DNA of 18,535 nucleotides from contig CAYUHZ010000015.1 in assembly GCA_964444625.1 (NCBI GenBank), positions 1 to 18,535 of the forward strand, given 5' to 3'. A program made the translations under genes and the position numbers. Shown here one piece after another: positions 1-7,544 of the stretch (the stretch's first letter is position 1; each line of letters opens with the position of its first letter). The notes below the pieces were generated by a model. That model had not been told where the DNA came from. It saw only the letters and a list, made by a program, of their open reading frames with translations, and ran no database searches. Origin of the DNA: CAYUHZ01 sp964444625 (lineage in GTDB: Bacteria; Patescibacteriota; Patescibacteriia; Patescibacteriales; GWC2-42-12).

Positions 1-1
1 A

Positions 2-628
2 GCCGATATTATTGACAGTTATGGGATTTTTATCACGCCAGAACACCGTTTTTCCGATCTTTATCAAGGCGAGCAAGACAAGAAAGAAATTATTACGTCG
101 GAAGAAGTATTTGGCTTTACTGGAGCCGCGGCTTTGTTAAGATTGGAAGCGCTTCACGATGTCGCCTATGACAACGGGAATTATCATGAATATTTTGACG
201 AGATGATGTTTATGTACAAAGAAGATTGCGATCTTTCTTATCGTTTGCGTTTGGCGGGTTGGAAAATTATTTTTTGTCCCAGCGCCGTCGCCTACCACCA
301 TCGTACGGTAGCTCCGGTCGGCGAAAGCAGCTGGCAGATTGCCCTGAATCGCGCTAAAAAAAATAAGCAAGTAAAAAAATGGGCTTATTTGAACCATTGG
401 GTGCTATTGTTAAAATATATGAACTTGCCTTTTTCTTGGCGAGTTAAAATGTTAACAGGGTGGTATCAATTTAAGGGCTTGGTTTTTATTTTTTTATTTG
501 AGCAATATCTGATCGGTCAATTAATGCAATTAGTTAGAATGAAAAAAGAGATAAGGCAAAGAAGAGAGGCGTTAAAAATAAAAATAAACATATCGGAGAT
601 AGAAAAATTCATGAATAAGCAAATATGA
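2..628 (+). CDS. GT2 glycosyltransferase, C-terminal part (5' end outside window)
   Basis: The reading frame is open from the first bases of the window to TGA at 626-628, giving 208 residues of a longer protein. It carries the C-terminal half of a rhamnosyltransferase-like GT2 enzyme: a 'FGFTGAAALLR' segment, then 'YFDEMMFMYKEDCDLSYRLR' with the ED.DL.R acceptor/catalytic-base motif of this family, followed by 'AGWKIIFCPSAVAYHH'. The N-terminal nucleotide-sugar binding half with its DxD-type motif must lie upstream. A hydrophobic, basic tail resembles the membrane-associated end of many GT2 enzymes. The stop overlaps the next start by 4 bp (ATGA), so the two genes are probably translationally coupled. 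Family assignment is firm; donor and acceptor sugars cannot be read from the sequence. A TTG at 134 is only an internal codon, because homologous-looking sequence continues upstream of it. Confidence 0.85.
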   Translation, partial: ADIIDSYGIFITPEHRFSDLYQGEQDKKEIITSEEVFGFTGAAALLRLEALHDVAYDNGNYHEYFDEMMFMYKEDCDLSYRLRLAGWKIIFCPSAVAYHHRTVAPVGESSWQIALNRAKKNKQVKKWAYLNHWVLLLKYMNLPFSWRVKMLTGWYQFKGLVFIFLFEQYLIGQLMQLVRMKKEIRQRREALKIKINISEIEKFMNKQI

Positions 629-1647
629 AGAAACAGATATTCAAATATATTGCTTGCCCCGTTTGTTCGGTTGCTGATTTCGAATCGGAGTCCGTTGAAG
701 TTAAAGACAGGATTGACGAGGGGGAGATCGTCTGTCGTCGCTGCAGAAAAACATATCTGGTTTCAGGCGGGATTATTTATCTTTTCGACCGGTTGAGCAA
801 AGCCGCGGAGGAGGAAAAGAAATCCCACGCCAGGGAGCAGATCAGAAATGGTTCCACGTCATATTTTCCGGACGAAAAATGGCTACTCGATTTTCCCATG
901 GTTAAACATATGGGATTTGACAGTCGGACAGAAAGAATGCGCAGATTGATCAGTGAAAACACTTTGCTGGGATTGGAGAAATTCGTCTCCGGCAGAAACA
1001 AATCAATTTTGGAGATTGGCGCTGGTAACTGCTGGGTTACATCACGACTGGCGGAAAAGAATTTTTGCATTGCGCTGGATATCTTGGATTCGTTTCCGAA
1101 CGGGCTTGCGGCGGGTGAGGTATTTATCAGGCACAGGAATATTCATTTCGAACGGGTGATCGCTGATATGACAGCGCTGCCCTTCCGTCCCGGAGTTTTC
1201 GATTTCGTTATTATCAGTTCGGCTTTGCATCATAGTTCGGATTTAGGAAAAACATTGCAATTAATAAAGAAGATTTTGAAAGCGGACGGCAGACTGGTAT
1301 TATTGAACGAGCCGAGTATGGGGCTGTTTGGTAGCAGCGAGAGGAGGCAGGTCGCGCTCGACATGTCTAATGGATTTCATGAGGCGAGGTATGCGATCTG
1401 GGAGTGGAAAAAGATATTTACCGAAAATGGATTCGATTTTCAGTTATTTTTTCCCAGTAATCTGTGTAATGTCTTATCAAGCAGAGGAGGATTCAATTTT
1501 TTTTCACTCTTATTACGTTATGAGTTTGTGAAAAAGATCACGCCATTTATGGTAAAACCGGTTTTATCCCTGTTTGACGGACACTTCAATGCAGTTCTCG
1601 CCAAACCAGTCGAATTGGCAAGGCATCAGGATTATCCAAAGAAATAG
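625..1647 (+). CDS. SAM-dependent methyltransferase with N-terminal Trm112-like zinc ribbon
   Basis: 340 residues. The N-terminus has a CPVC pair (C11, C14) and a CRRC pair (C37, C40) followed by 'GGIIYLF', the layout of a Trm112p-like zinc ribbon. A class I (Rossmann) methyltransferase follows: motif I 'ILEIGAGN' (128-135) binds S-adenosylmethionine, and 'FDFVIISSALHHS' then 'LIKKILKADGRLVLLNEPS' match the motif IV-V region of Methyltransf_11 type enzymes. The protein is soluble with no signal peptide. It starts on the ATGA shared with the upstream glycosyltransferase and ends 6 bp before the next gene, so it is in the middle of a tight operon. Context suggests methylation of a sugar or lipid-linked glycan intermediate, but that is inference; the substrate is unknown. 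No Shine-Dalgarno site is evident, as expected for a coupled gene. Confidence 0.85.
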   Translation: MKKQIFKYIACPVCSVADFESESVEVKDRIDEGEIVCRRCRKTYLVSGGIIYLFDRLSKAAEEEKKSHAREQIRNGSTSYFPDEKWLLDFPMVKHMGFDSRTERMRRLISENTLLGLEKFVSGRNKSILEIGAGNCWVTSRLAEKNFCIALDILDSFPNGLAAGEVFIRHRNIHFERVIADMTALPFRPGVFDFVIISSALHHSSDLGKTLQLIKKILKADGRLVLLNEPSMGLFGSSERRQVALDMSNGFHEARYAIWEWKKIFTENGFDFQLFFPSNLCNVLSSRGGFNFFSLLLRYEFVKKITPFMVKPVLSLFDGHFNAVLAKPVELARHQDYPKK

Positions 1648-1653
1648 AGTATT

Positions 1654-3975
1654 ATGGACCAAAAAAATTTTTATAATAATTCAGAAGAATATTTCGAGGT
1701 ATTGAAAAACGAACCAGAATCTTATTACCGAGAGTTCATCGATTTTGTCGAGTATTATTTGAAAGATAAACAAGCAAGGATTATCGATCTGGGTTGCGGG
1801 ACCGGGCAATCTTCATTCTATCTGGCGCGAGCTGGATACAAGGTAACCGGTTTCGACTTTAGCCGTAAATTTATCGAATACGCCAAGAAAAATTTTTTGG
1901 AAGTAAATTTCGTTTGCGGGGATGTTGCTTCTATGGAATTTGCTGACGGTTCTTTCGATGCCCTGGTCACCTACAATACTGTTGAACACCTGGTCGAGCT
2001 TGAAGCAGGACTGAAAGAGATGATTAGAATCGTGAAGCCTGGAGGCAGTCTGATAATACAATGCCCGAATTTACTGAGCCCCAAGCTACCCCTGGGAGCA
2101 TTAAAGCATGGCGGACAGACTTTTGAAGGCAGAAAAAACATTTTTCAGCTATCAGCCATGGCGACCGGTAATATTTGTCGGCTTGCCATTAAATCGATCT
2201 TCAGACAGGGCGAGGTGCAGCGAAGGATGCCAGATTTTAATTATGATTTTCCCGACAACGACGCTGTTATCTATATTAATCCGATCGATTTGAGGACGAT
2301 GTTGGAAAGGAACGGTTGTCGGATAGAAGTCTATCAAAAAACCGATCACAAAGAAAAAGCAGTGAATTTTTGGTCGAAATTGGCTGCTTGGTTTTTTCCC
2401 GGAGGGATGTCTATTATTAGAATAGTAGCCAGAAAAAAAACGTTAAAAGTCGCTTTCGTAAATACCACTCAGACCGGAGATCTTATTTATCCGCTCGGCG
2501 CTCTGTCCATCGGCAGTTGTCTGTTGGCAAATGGGCTAATTACTAGGGAAGACTATCGGATATTAGATGTCAACATCAGTGACGTGAAATCAGAACTGTT
2601 CCTGTTTGAACCGGATTTGATACTATTTTCCACCATGACGGTTTCATATATGGATTGTATAAAAATGGCAAAAGAAATCAAGAAAAAATTGCCAACCGCA
2701 ATTCTGGTAATAGGCGGAATACACATATCTGCCGCCCCATGGTCGTTTGATAGGGCTTTTGATCTTGGAGTAATAGGAGAAGGGGAATTGACTGTAGTAG
2801 AATTGTTGTCATACTACAAGGTGAAAGGAAATTTCGATGAAATAGGACTTGCCGGGATCAGCGGTTTGATTTTCTGGCAGGACGGAGAGCCGGTGTTTAC
2901 TCTTCCGAGGTCTTTGATAGAAAATTTGGATAGTCTGCCGGATATCGATTGGACATTATTGCCCGATGATTATCTACTTGATAAGCCGGTTATTGTAAAC
3001 GATAAATTTTATCATGAAAAAACCGGACATATTCTAACATCTCGTGGCTGTCCTTTTCGTTGTATTTTCTGTTCGACTTCTAGTTATTGGCAAAAATTTC
3101 GTCTTTTTTCCTGCCGGAAAGCAGCTATTGATATTTTTTGGCTTTATAAAAACTGGGGTATATCTATTTTTTGCATCTGGGACGACATGTTTGCTGTTTC
3201 CAAACAAAGAGTGAGCGAGTTTATCGAGATTTTTCGCGAGCTCGGCGTATTGGGAAAATTAAAATTTAACATCCAGGCCAGGGCTAATATTATCGATGAT
3301 GAAATGTGTCGCCTTTTTAAGGAATTAGGAGTCTATATAGTAGGCTTCGGATTCGAAAGCGGAAGTCGCGATATGGTTGCCTACCTAAAAGGTTGCGGTG
3401 CCGATCTAGAGAAGAACAGGTTGGCCGTTGAACTCCTTGAAAAGCATGGCATCGGAATTGCCGGCAGCTTCATGCTCGGAAATCCGGGCGAATCCAGACA
3501 AGACCTAGACGATACAATCGGTTTTATGGAGCACTTGGCTACCCTGAAGAACGTTTATCGTATTTGGTTCGGTTTGACCGTCCCTTATCCCGGCACCGGT
3601 CTATGGCGGTTGGCAGTCGAACAGGGCTTAATCGCCGACGATTGTGATTGGTCGAAACTTGACATTCTGCACACAAGATACTCCGACCGAGTACCGGAAC
3701 CTTTTTTTAAGATTAAAGCGACCAGCAATGAATTCGCCACTGCCTGGAAGCGAGCTGACGCTATAGTCGGAAAAATAATACGGAACAATCAATTGCGGTT
3801 GCCAAAAGCATATGCCGATTTTGAAAAATATGAGAACGAGAATATTCTTAGGAGATTTAAGAATTTTTCTTTTAAACAGAAAGTGATGAAAGTGATTTAT
3901 AAACCAGAAAAAGCCTGGGATGTTCTTTTGGAAATAGTTTTTAATAAAAAAATGAAAAAAGACAAAAAACCATGA
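1654..3975 (+). CDS. Fusion of class I SAM methyltransferase with B12-binding/radical SAM enzyme
   Basis: 773 residues in one uninterrupted frame. Residues 1 to about 260 form a class I methyltransferase: motif I 'IIDLGCGTGQ' (43-52), 'FDALVTYNTVEHL' (101-113) and 'IVKPGGSLIIQCPN' (126-139). From about 264 a second module begins: a B12-binding Rossmann-type domain ('LVIGGIHISAAP' 351-362, 'GVIGEGELTVVELL' 372-385). The radical SAM core follows with the CxxxCxxC [4Fe-4S] motif (C466, C470, C473) and 'GFGFESGSRDM' and 'GSFMLGNPGE' segments typical of this superfamily. Such class B enzymes often methylate unactivated carbon or rearrange carbon skeletons. Normal length for a B12 radical SAM protein alone is about 450-550 residues, so the extra methyltransferase is a real addition. 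The end overlaps the next start by 4 bp. Domain calls are firm; the substrate, probably a glycan or lipid intermediate, is inference. Confidence 0.88.
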   Translation: MDQKNFYNNSEEYFEVLKNEPESYYREFIDFVEYYLKDKQARIIDLGCGTGQSSFYLARAGYKVTGFDFSRKFIEYAKKNFLEVNFVCGDVASMEFADGSFDALVTYNTVEHLVELEAGLKEMIRIVKPGGSLIIQCPNLLSPKLPLGALKHGGQTFEGRKNIFQLSAMATGNICRLAIKSIFRQGEVQRRMPDFNYDFPDNDAVIYINPIDLRTMLERNGCRIEVYQKTDHKEKAVNFWSKLAAWFFPGGMSIIRIVARKKTLKVAFVNTTQTGDLIYPLGALSIGSCLLANGLITREDYRILDVNISDVKSELFLFEPDLILFSTMTVSYMDCIKMAKEIKKKLPTAILVIGGIHISAAPWSFDRAFDLGVIGEGELTVVELLSYYKVKGNFDEIGLAGISGLIFWQDGEPVFTLPRSLIENLDSLPDIDWTLLPDDYLLDKPVIVNDKFYHEKTGHILTSRGCPFRCIFCSTSSYWQKFRLFSCRKAAIDIFWLYKNWGISIFCIWDDMFAVSKQRVSEFIEIFRELGVLGKLKFNIQARANIIDDEMCRLFKELGVYIVGFGFESGSRDMVAYLKGCGADLEKNRLAVELLEKHGIGIAGSFMLGNPGESRQDLDDTIGFMEHLATLKNVYRIWFGLTVPYPGTGLWRLAVEQGLIADDCDWSKLDILHTRYSDRVPEPFFKIKATSNEFATAWKRADAIVGKIIRNNQLRLPKAYADFEKYENENILRRFKNFSFKQKVMKVIYKPEKAWDVLLEIVFNKKMKKDKKP

Positions 3976-4769
3976 AAATTTCAGCTTGTTTAGTTTTATA
4001 TAATGAAGAAAAAACGATCAGTCGTTGTCTAGAAAGCATCAGTGGCGCCGTTGATGAGATCATAGTTGTTCATGATGGGCCATGCAACGACCGCACCTTG
4101 TCGATTGTTCGGGGTTTCACAGATAAAATTTTCATCCGAGAGCATATGGGCGTGGCTGAACCGCACCGTCCTTTCACCTTTGAACAAGCTACGGGCGACT
4201 GGATTTTACAGATTGATGGTGATGAATTCCTTTCTGACGAGTTGAGGAGGGAACTAAGAATCTTATCCGCATGTGAAGACGTAGATGCTTACGAATTTCT
4301 ATGGAAGCTCTGGGACGGCAAGAAATATCTGACAGAAAGCTGGCCTCACAAAAGGTGTCTGTTCAGAAAAAAGAAATTATCATACTTGGGAATTCCGAAT
4401 TTCGTAGCGGAAATAGACGGTTTTATCGAAAAAAGCGAATTAACTTTGGAGCATCGACCTGAATATAATAATTATAACCGGGATTCGCTGACAAACAAGT
4501 GGTTCCGCTGGGCGCGATTGCAGGCTTGGATATACCTTCAAAACTTTTCCGTTATTGCAAAATTCAATTATCAAGCTGACGGCTGGCCCGCCAAGGTGAA
4601 ACTTAGAGTAAGATGCCCTTTGTTGCTGATTCCCGCCGAATTTATAATTACTTTCCTGAAAAGCCTAGTGGCAGGCGCTTTGCGGGAAGGCGGTGTTGGT
4701 TATAAAGTGGCTTTTATGCTGGGAATTTATCGGGCGATGGTTAATTATTATATTTTTAAACAAAAATAA
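3972..4769 (+). CDS. GT2 glycosyltransferase (short-form, WaaE/KdtX-like)
   Basis: 265 residues. It opens with 'ISACLVLYNEEKTISRCLES' and 'VDEIIVVHDGPCNDRT', the nucleotide-sugar binding start of a GT-A fold, then 'GDWILQIDGDEFLSDEL' in which D82-G83-D84 is the metal-binding DxD. This short architecture, with no second ED.D motif of the rhamnosyltransferase type, resembles bacterial core-oligosaccharide glucosyl/heptosyl GT2 enzymes such as WaaE-like proteins. The C-terminal 60 residues are hydrophobic and basic ('LLLIPAEFIITFLKS'), suggesting peripheral membrane association. It shares ATGA with the preceding radical SAM fusion and is followed after 1 bp by another methyltransferase gene. The family is well supported; specificity is not. 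Confidence 0.87.
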   Translation: MKISACLVLYNEEKTISRCLESISGAVDEIIVVHDGPCNDRTLSIVRGFTDKIFIREHMGVAEPHRPFTFEQATGDWILQIDGDEFLSDELRRELRILSACEDVDAYEFLWKLWDGKKYLTESWPHKRCLFRKKKLSYLGIPNFVAEIDGFIEKSELTLEHRPEYNNYNRDSLTNKWFRWARLQAWIYLQNFSVIAKFNYQADGWPAKVKLRVRCPLLLIPAEFIITFLKSLVAGALREGGVGYKVAFMLGIYRAMVNYYIFKQK

Positions 4770-4770
4770 T

Positions 4771-5583
4771 ATGTACTCGAATTGTTTGTGTGGTTATAAT
4801 CGGCATAAAACAAAAAAATATTCTTCAATGGGGGTTGATTTTTCAGTCATAACTTGCGTCGGTTGCGGTCTGTCTAGGACGTGGCCAGTTCCCCAGACTG
4901 GAAGAGATTCCAGTTTATTTTATAAAGAGCAAGAAGATTATAATGATCGGTTTGAGCGGATAGGTTTATGGCGTAAATTTTCTGCCAGAACGATGTCGTT
5001 CATAAAAAAACAAAAGGATGCCGGCGATTTGCTGGATGTAGGATGTAATATAGGCGCATTCGTCGCTTTGGCTCAGGAAAACGGTTATAACGCATATGGC
5101 ATCGATGTGTCGGAAAAAGCTTTGGATTTAGGCAGGAAAAAATTAGGCTTGTCTGATTTTTTGTTATCGGGGACTATAGGAGAAATTGAAAAGACAGGAA
5201 AAAAATTTGATGCAGTATGCTACAGCCACGTAATGGAACATCTGGAAAAAATCGAAGAAGAACTCGAGTCGATAAAAAAAATATTGAAACAGGATGGCAT
5301 TTTGTATATCGAGGTGCCGAACTATGAAAGTTGCTGGAGAAAAATATTTAAAAATTATTGGTATGTTTTTTCGCCCAACCAACATGTTTGGCAATTCAGC
5401 AGAGAGTCGTTGAAAAATATTTTAGAAAAAAATGATCTTGAGATTGTTATTGCTACGGCCAGGCATAGTATGTATCATGAGCTATCTCTAGATATAAGAG
5501 GCTTGCTCAAGGCTATGTTGTATTTAATGTCTTACATTTTTAATTGCGGTGATAATCTGATTATCATCGCTAAGCATAAATAA
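4771..5583 (+). CDS. Class I SAM methyltransferase with N-terminal cysteine pairs
   Basis: 270 residues from the ATG at 4771. The open frame continues upstream to 4693, but that part lies inside the previous glycosyltransferase gene, and the Cys-rich start beginning at 4771 looks like a natural N-terminus. C5 and C7 (CLC) and C29 and C32 (CVGC) could bind zinc, as in Methyltransf_13/23-type C-methyltransferases that have a putative zinc-binding head. The catalytic domain shows motif I 'LLDVGCNIGAF' (87-97), 'GIDVSEKALDL' (110-120), and 'HVMEHLEKIEEELESIKKIL' followed by 'GILYIEVPNYES'. The preceding stop is 1 bp away and the next gene starts 1 bp after this stop, so it is a core operon member. 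It may methylate a nucleotide-linked or polymer sugar; that is inferred from neighbours only. Confidence 0.85.
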   Translation: MYSNCLCGYNRHKTKKYSSMGVDFSVITCVGCGLSRTWPVPQTGRDSSLFYKEQEDYNDRFERIGLWRKFSARTMSFIKKQKDAGDLLDVGCNIGAFVALAQENGYNAYGIDVSEKALDLGRKKLGLSDFLLSGTIGEIEKTGKKFDAVCYSHVMEHLEKIEEELESIKKILKQDGILYIEVPNYESCWRKIFKNYWYVFSPNQHVWQFSRESLKNILEKNDLEIVIATARHSMYHELSLDIRGLLKAMLYLMSYIFNCGDNLIIIAKHK

Positions 5584-5584
5584 T

Positions 5585-6445
5585 ATGGACATATCCATCA
5601 TCATCGTTTCTTGGAACGTAAAAAATAAGCTCAAAGACAACTTGGCTGCGCTTTTTCGCAGCGAGGGTGGTTTTTCCTATGAAATCTTGGTGGTCGATAA
5701 CGATTCCAAAGATGGAACAGCCAAGATGATAGCCCATGACTTCCCACAAGTGAAATTGATCGCGAATCGGGAAAACTTAGGTTTTGCCAAAGCAAACAAT
5801 CAGGGAATAAGAGAGGCGACCGGCAGCTATGTTTTGTTGCTCAATCCCGACATGCTGGTTTTTCCCGAAACATTGAGAAATATTTTGAAATGGGCAGACA
5901 ATCACCCGCTGGCGGCTGTCGCTGGCTGTCGCTTGATAGATGAACGAGGAAGTTTGATAAAACATGTCAGACGTTTTCCGACAATTTGGGATCAATTGGC
6001 GATAGTGTTTAAAATTCCCCATCTTTTCCCCAGAATATTAAACAAATATATCAAAGAAGATTTTGACTATGAAAAATCACAAGCAGTAGATTCTATTAGG
6101 GGAGGATTTTTTTTGATGAGGCGAAATACGCTGGAAAAAATTGGAAGTTTGGATGAAAGATTTTTCGTTTGGTTTGAGGAAGTTGATTATTGCCGGCGTG
6201 TCTATCAGGGGGGGTTGCAGGTATGGTATACACCCTATGCCGAATGTATCGATTATGTCGGACAGAGCTTCAAGCAAGTCGACCGATCAACGGCGCAATA
6301 TTATTTTCGCGACAGCATGTTGAAGTATTTCCATAAATGGCATCCGTTTTGGCAGTATTATTGTTTAAAAACGGCTTGGATTTTCGGCATATTGCTTACC
6401 AAAATAGCCAAATTACTTTCAATCGATTCTAATGTCAAGACTTAA
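5585..6445 (+). CDS. GT2 glycosyltransferase, rhamnosyltransferase (WbbL-like) type
   Basis: 286 residues. It has the full signature of the family: 'ISIIIVSWNVKNKL' (3-16), 'YEILVVDNDSKDGT' (32-45), 'ENLGFAKANNQGI' (63-75), 'LLNPDMLVFPET' with the DxD-equivalent NPD (87-89), then 'SIRGGFFLMRRNTLEKIGSLDERF' region and 'WFEEVDYCRRVYQGG' with the catalytic EEVD (198-201). A hydrophobic C-terminal stretch ('AWIFGILLTKIAKLL') may sit in the membrane. It is the last gene of the plus-strand operon. The stop at 6443-6445 directly abuts the stop of the convergent hydrolase gene, forming the palindrome TTAATTAA. WbbL-like proteins transfer rhamnose or a similar deoxysugar onto a lipid-linked glycan; the actual sugar is not known here. 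Confidence 0.9.
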   Translation: MDISIIIVSWNVKNKLKDNLAALFRSEGGFSYEILVVDNDSKDGTAKMIAHDFPQVKLIANRENLGFAKANNQGIREATGSYVLLLNPDMLVFPETLRNILKWADNHPLAAVAGCRLIDERGSLIKHVRRFPTIWDQLAIVFKIPHLFPRILNKYIKEDFDYEKSQAVDSIRGGFFLMRRNTLEKIGSLDERFFVWFEEVDYCRRVYQGGLQVWYTPYAECIDYVGQSFKQVDRSTAQYYFRDSMLKYFHKWHPFWQYYCLKTAWIFGILLTKIAKLLSIDSNVKT

Positions 6446-7372
6446 TTAAGAAATTTTGCGATTATCGAAATTTTTTGTTTCGCCAACAGCCATAAAAACC
6501 AAATGCTCTTTTTTTAATTTTTTTCTTGACCATTCATTTTTTAATCTTTTCGGAGGCTCGTCTAACGGCTCATCCGACATACGGAAGCTACCCCAGTGCA
6601 TGGGAAGAAAATATTTCGCTCTAAGATCAAGATAAGATTGAATTGCCTGTTCGGGCGTCAAATGGTTATTGTGTCTCAATTTTTCCGGGCAGTATCCGCC
6701 GATAGGCAGAAAAGCAAAATCGATGCCGGGAAATTTATCTCCAATAGTTTTGAATCCGGAAAAATAAGCGCTGTCCCCGGCATGGTAGATCGTTGTTCCA
6801 CGCGCTTCAATAATAAAACCCCCCCATAGACGCTTGTTCTGATCCATGAGCCCGCGCCGACTGCAATGTTGGCTGGGTACGAATGTTATTTTTATTCCAT
6901 CAAGCATAAAACTTTCCCACCATTTCAATTCAACGATTTGTATTTTTTTTGATCTGATTATCGTTCCCATGCCAACTCCGGCTATCACTCTGGCATTTAT
7001 TTTTTTGACAATTTTTTTATTCAAGTGATCGTAGTGATCGTGCGAAATCAAAACCAGATCTATTTTTGGCAGAGATTCTACCTTGGCTAAAAACTTCGCT
7101 TTGGCTTTTACCACCCCTCCCAGTTTTTTGATAATTATCGGATCGATTAAGAAGTTTAAATTTTTTAGTTGCAATAACCAGCCTGAATGCCCAAGCCAAG
7201 TGAGACGGAGGTCGTGTTTGGATTGTACGGGTTTCTTTAGCTCATTGATTTTTGGCGCTACCTGGGGCGCTGGTTCTCCTTGTTTTGCCTTTTTGCGATG
7301 TAGCACCCGTTTGACAATTTTAATCAGTTTTGTGGGACGACTATTGTCTATGTTTTTAAAGCGTGATGTCAT
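6446..7372 (-). CDS. Metallo-beta-lactamase-fold hydrolase (NAPE-PLD/UlaG-like)
   Basis: 308 residues. After a basic, low-complexity N-terminal stretch of about 50 residues comes 'LTWLGHSGWLLQL', then the zinc motif HxHxDH at 111-116 (H111, H113, D115, H116). Further likely metal ligands are H169 in 'VPSQHCSRRG', D200 in 'IYHAGDSAYF', and H259 in 'LPMHWGSF'. This spacing and the 'AGDSAYF' and 'PMHWGTF'-like motifs match N-acyl-phosphatidylethanolamine phospholipase D-like and UlaG-like hydrolases, which cut phosphodiester or lactone bonds. No signal peptide or membrane segment is evident, so it is probably cytoplasmic. It lies opposite to its neighbours, divergent from the next glycosyltransferase gene across 172 bp. 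A role in lipid or glycan phosphodiester turnover is possible but unproven. Confidence 0.85.
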   Translation of the reverse strand: MTSRFKNIDNSRPTKLIKIVKRVLHRKKAKQGEPAPQVAPKINELKKPVQSKHDLRLTWLGHSGWLLQLKNLNFLIDPIIIKKLGGVVKAKAKFLAKVESLPKIDLVLISHDHYDHLNKKIVKKINARVIAGVGMGTIIRSKKIQIVELKWWESFMLDGIKITFVPSQHCSRRGLMDQNKRLWGGFIIEARGTTIYHAGDSAYFSGFKTIGDKFPGIDFAFLPIGGYCPEKLRHNNHLTPEQAIQSYLDLRAKYFLPMHWGSFRMSDEPLDEPPKRLKNEWSRKKLKKEHLVFMAVGETKNFDNRKIS

Positions 7373-7435
7373 TTAGTCAATTATTCAAATTTGATAAATA
7401 AATTTTAAAACACTCATCAAAGAGCGCTTTAATTT

Positions 7436-7464
7436 ATTATAATTTAGTTAAATAAAAAATACAA
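7436..7464 (-). promoter_or_regulatory. Candidate promoter of the metallo-hydrolase gene
   Basis: On the minus strand a perfect TATAAT (7441 down to 7436) lies 64 bp before the ATG at 7372. A weak TTGTAT -35 match stands 17 bp upstream of it (7464 down to 7459). The -10 is strong and the -35 has only three matches, so the call is tentative. Confidence 0.4.
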
Positions 7465-7472
7465 TGTTTGCT

Positions 7473-7501
7473 TTGACTTTTGTAGGTAAATTAGCTAAAA
7501 T
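7473..7501 (+). promoter_or_regulatory. Candidate sigma-70-type promoter of the two-gene glycosyltransferase unit
   Basis: TTGACT (7473-7478) is followed after exactly 17 bp by TAAAAT (7496-7501), one mismatch from consensus in each element. It would leave a leader of about 37 nt before the ATG at 7545. A perfect TATAAT at 7507-7512 lies slightly downstream but is 28 bp from the TTGACT and would need a different -35. Confidence 0.55.
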
Positions 7502-7544
7502 TTTTTTATAATGTATTTATTTCAAGAATCGACAGTTAAGTTTT

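Noticed and set aside
2407..3975. A separate radical SAM gene starting at the ATG at 2407 (residue 252)
   Set aside because: GGAGG stands only one base before this ATG, too close for a ribosome site, and there is no stop between the two domains. One fused frame is simpler, though the internal start cannot be excluded.
7473..7512. TTGACT with the downstream perfect TATAAT as one promoter
   Set aside because: The spacer would be 28 bp, far from 16-18. TAAAAT at 7496-7501 gives a 17-bp spacer instead.
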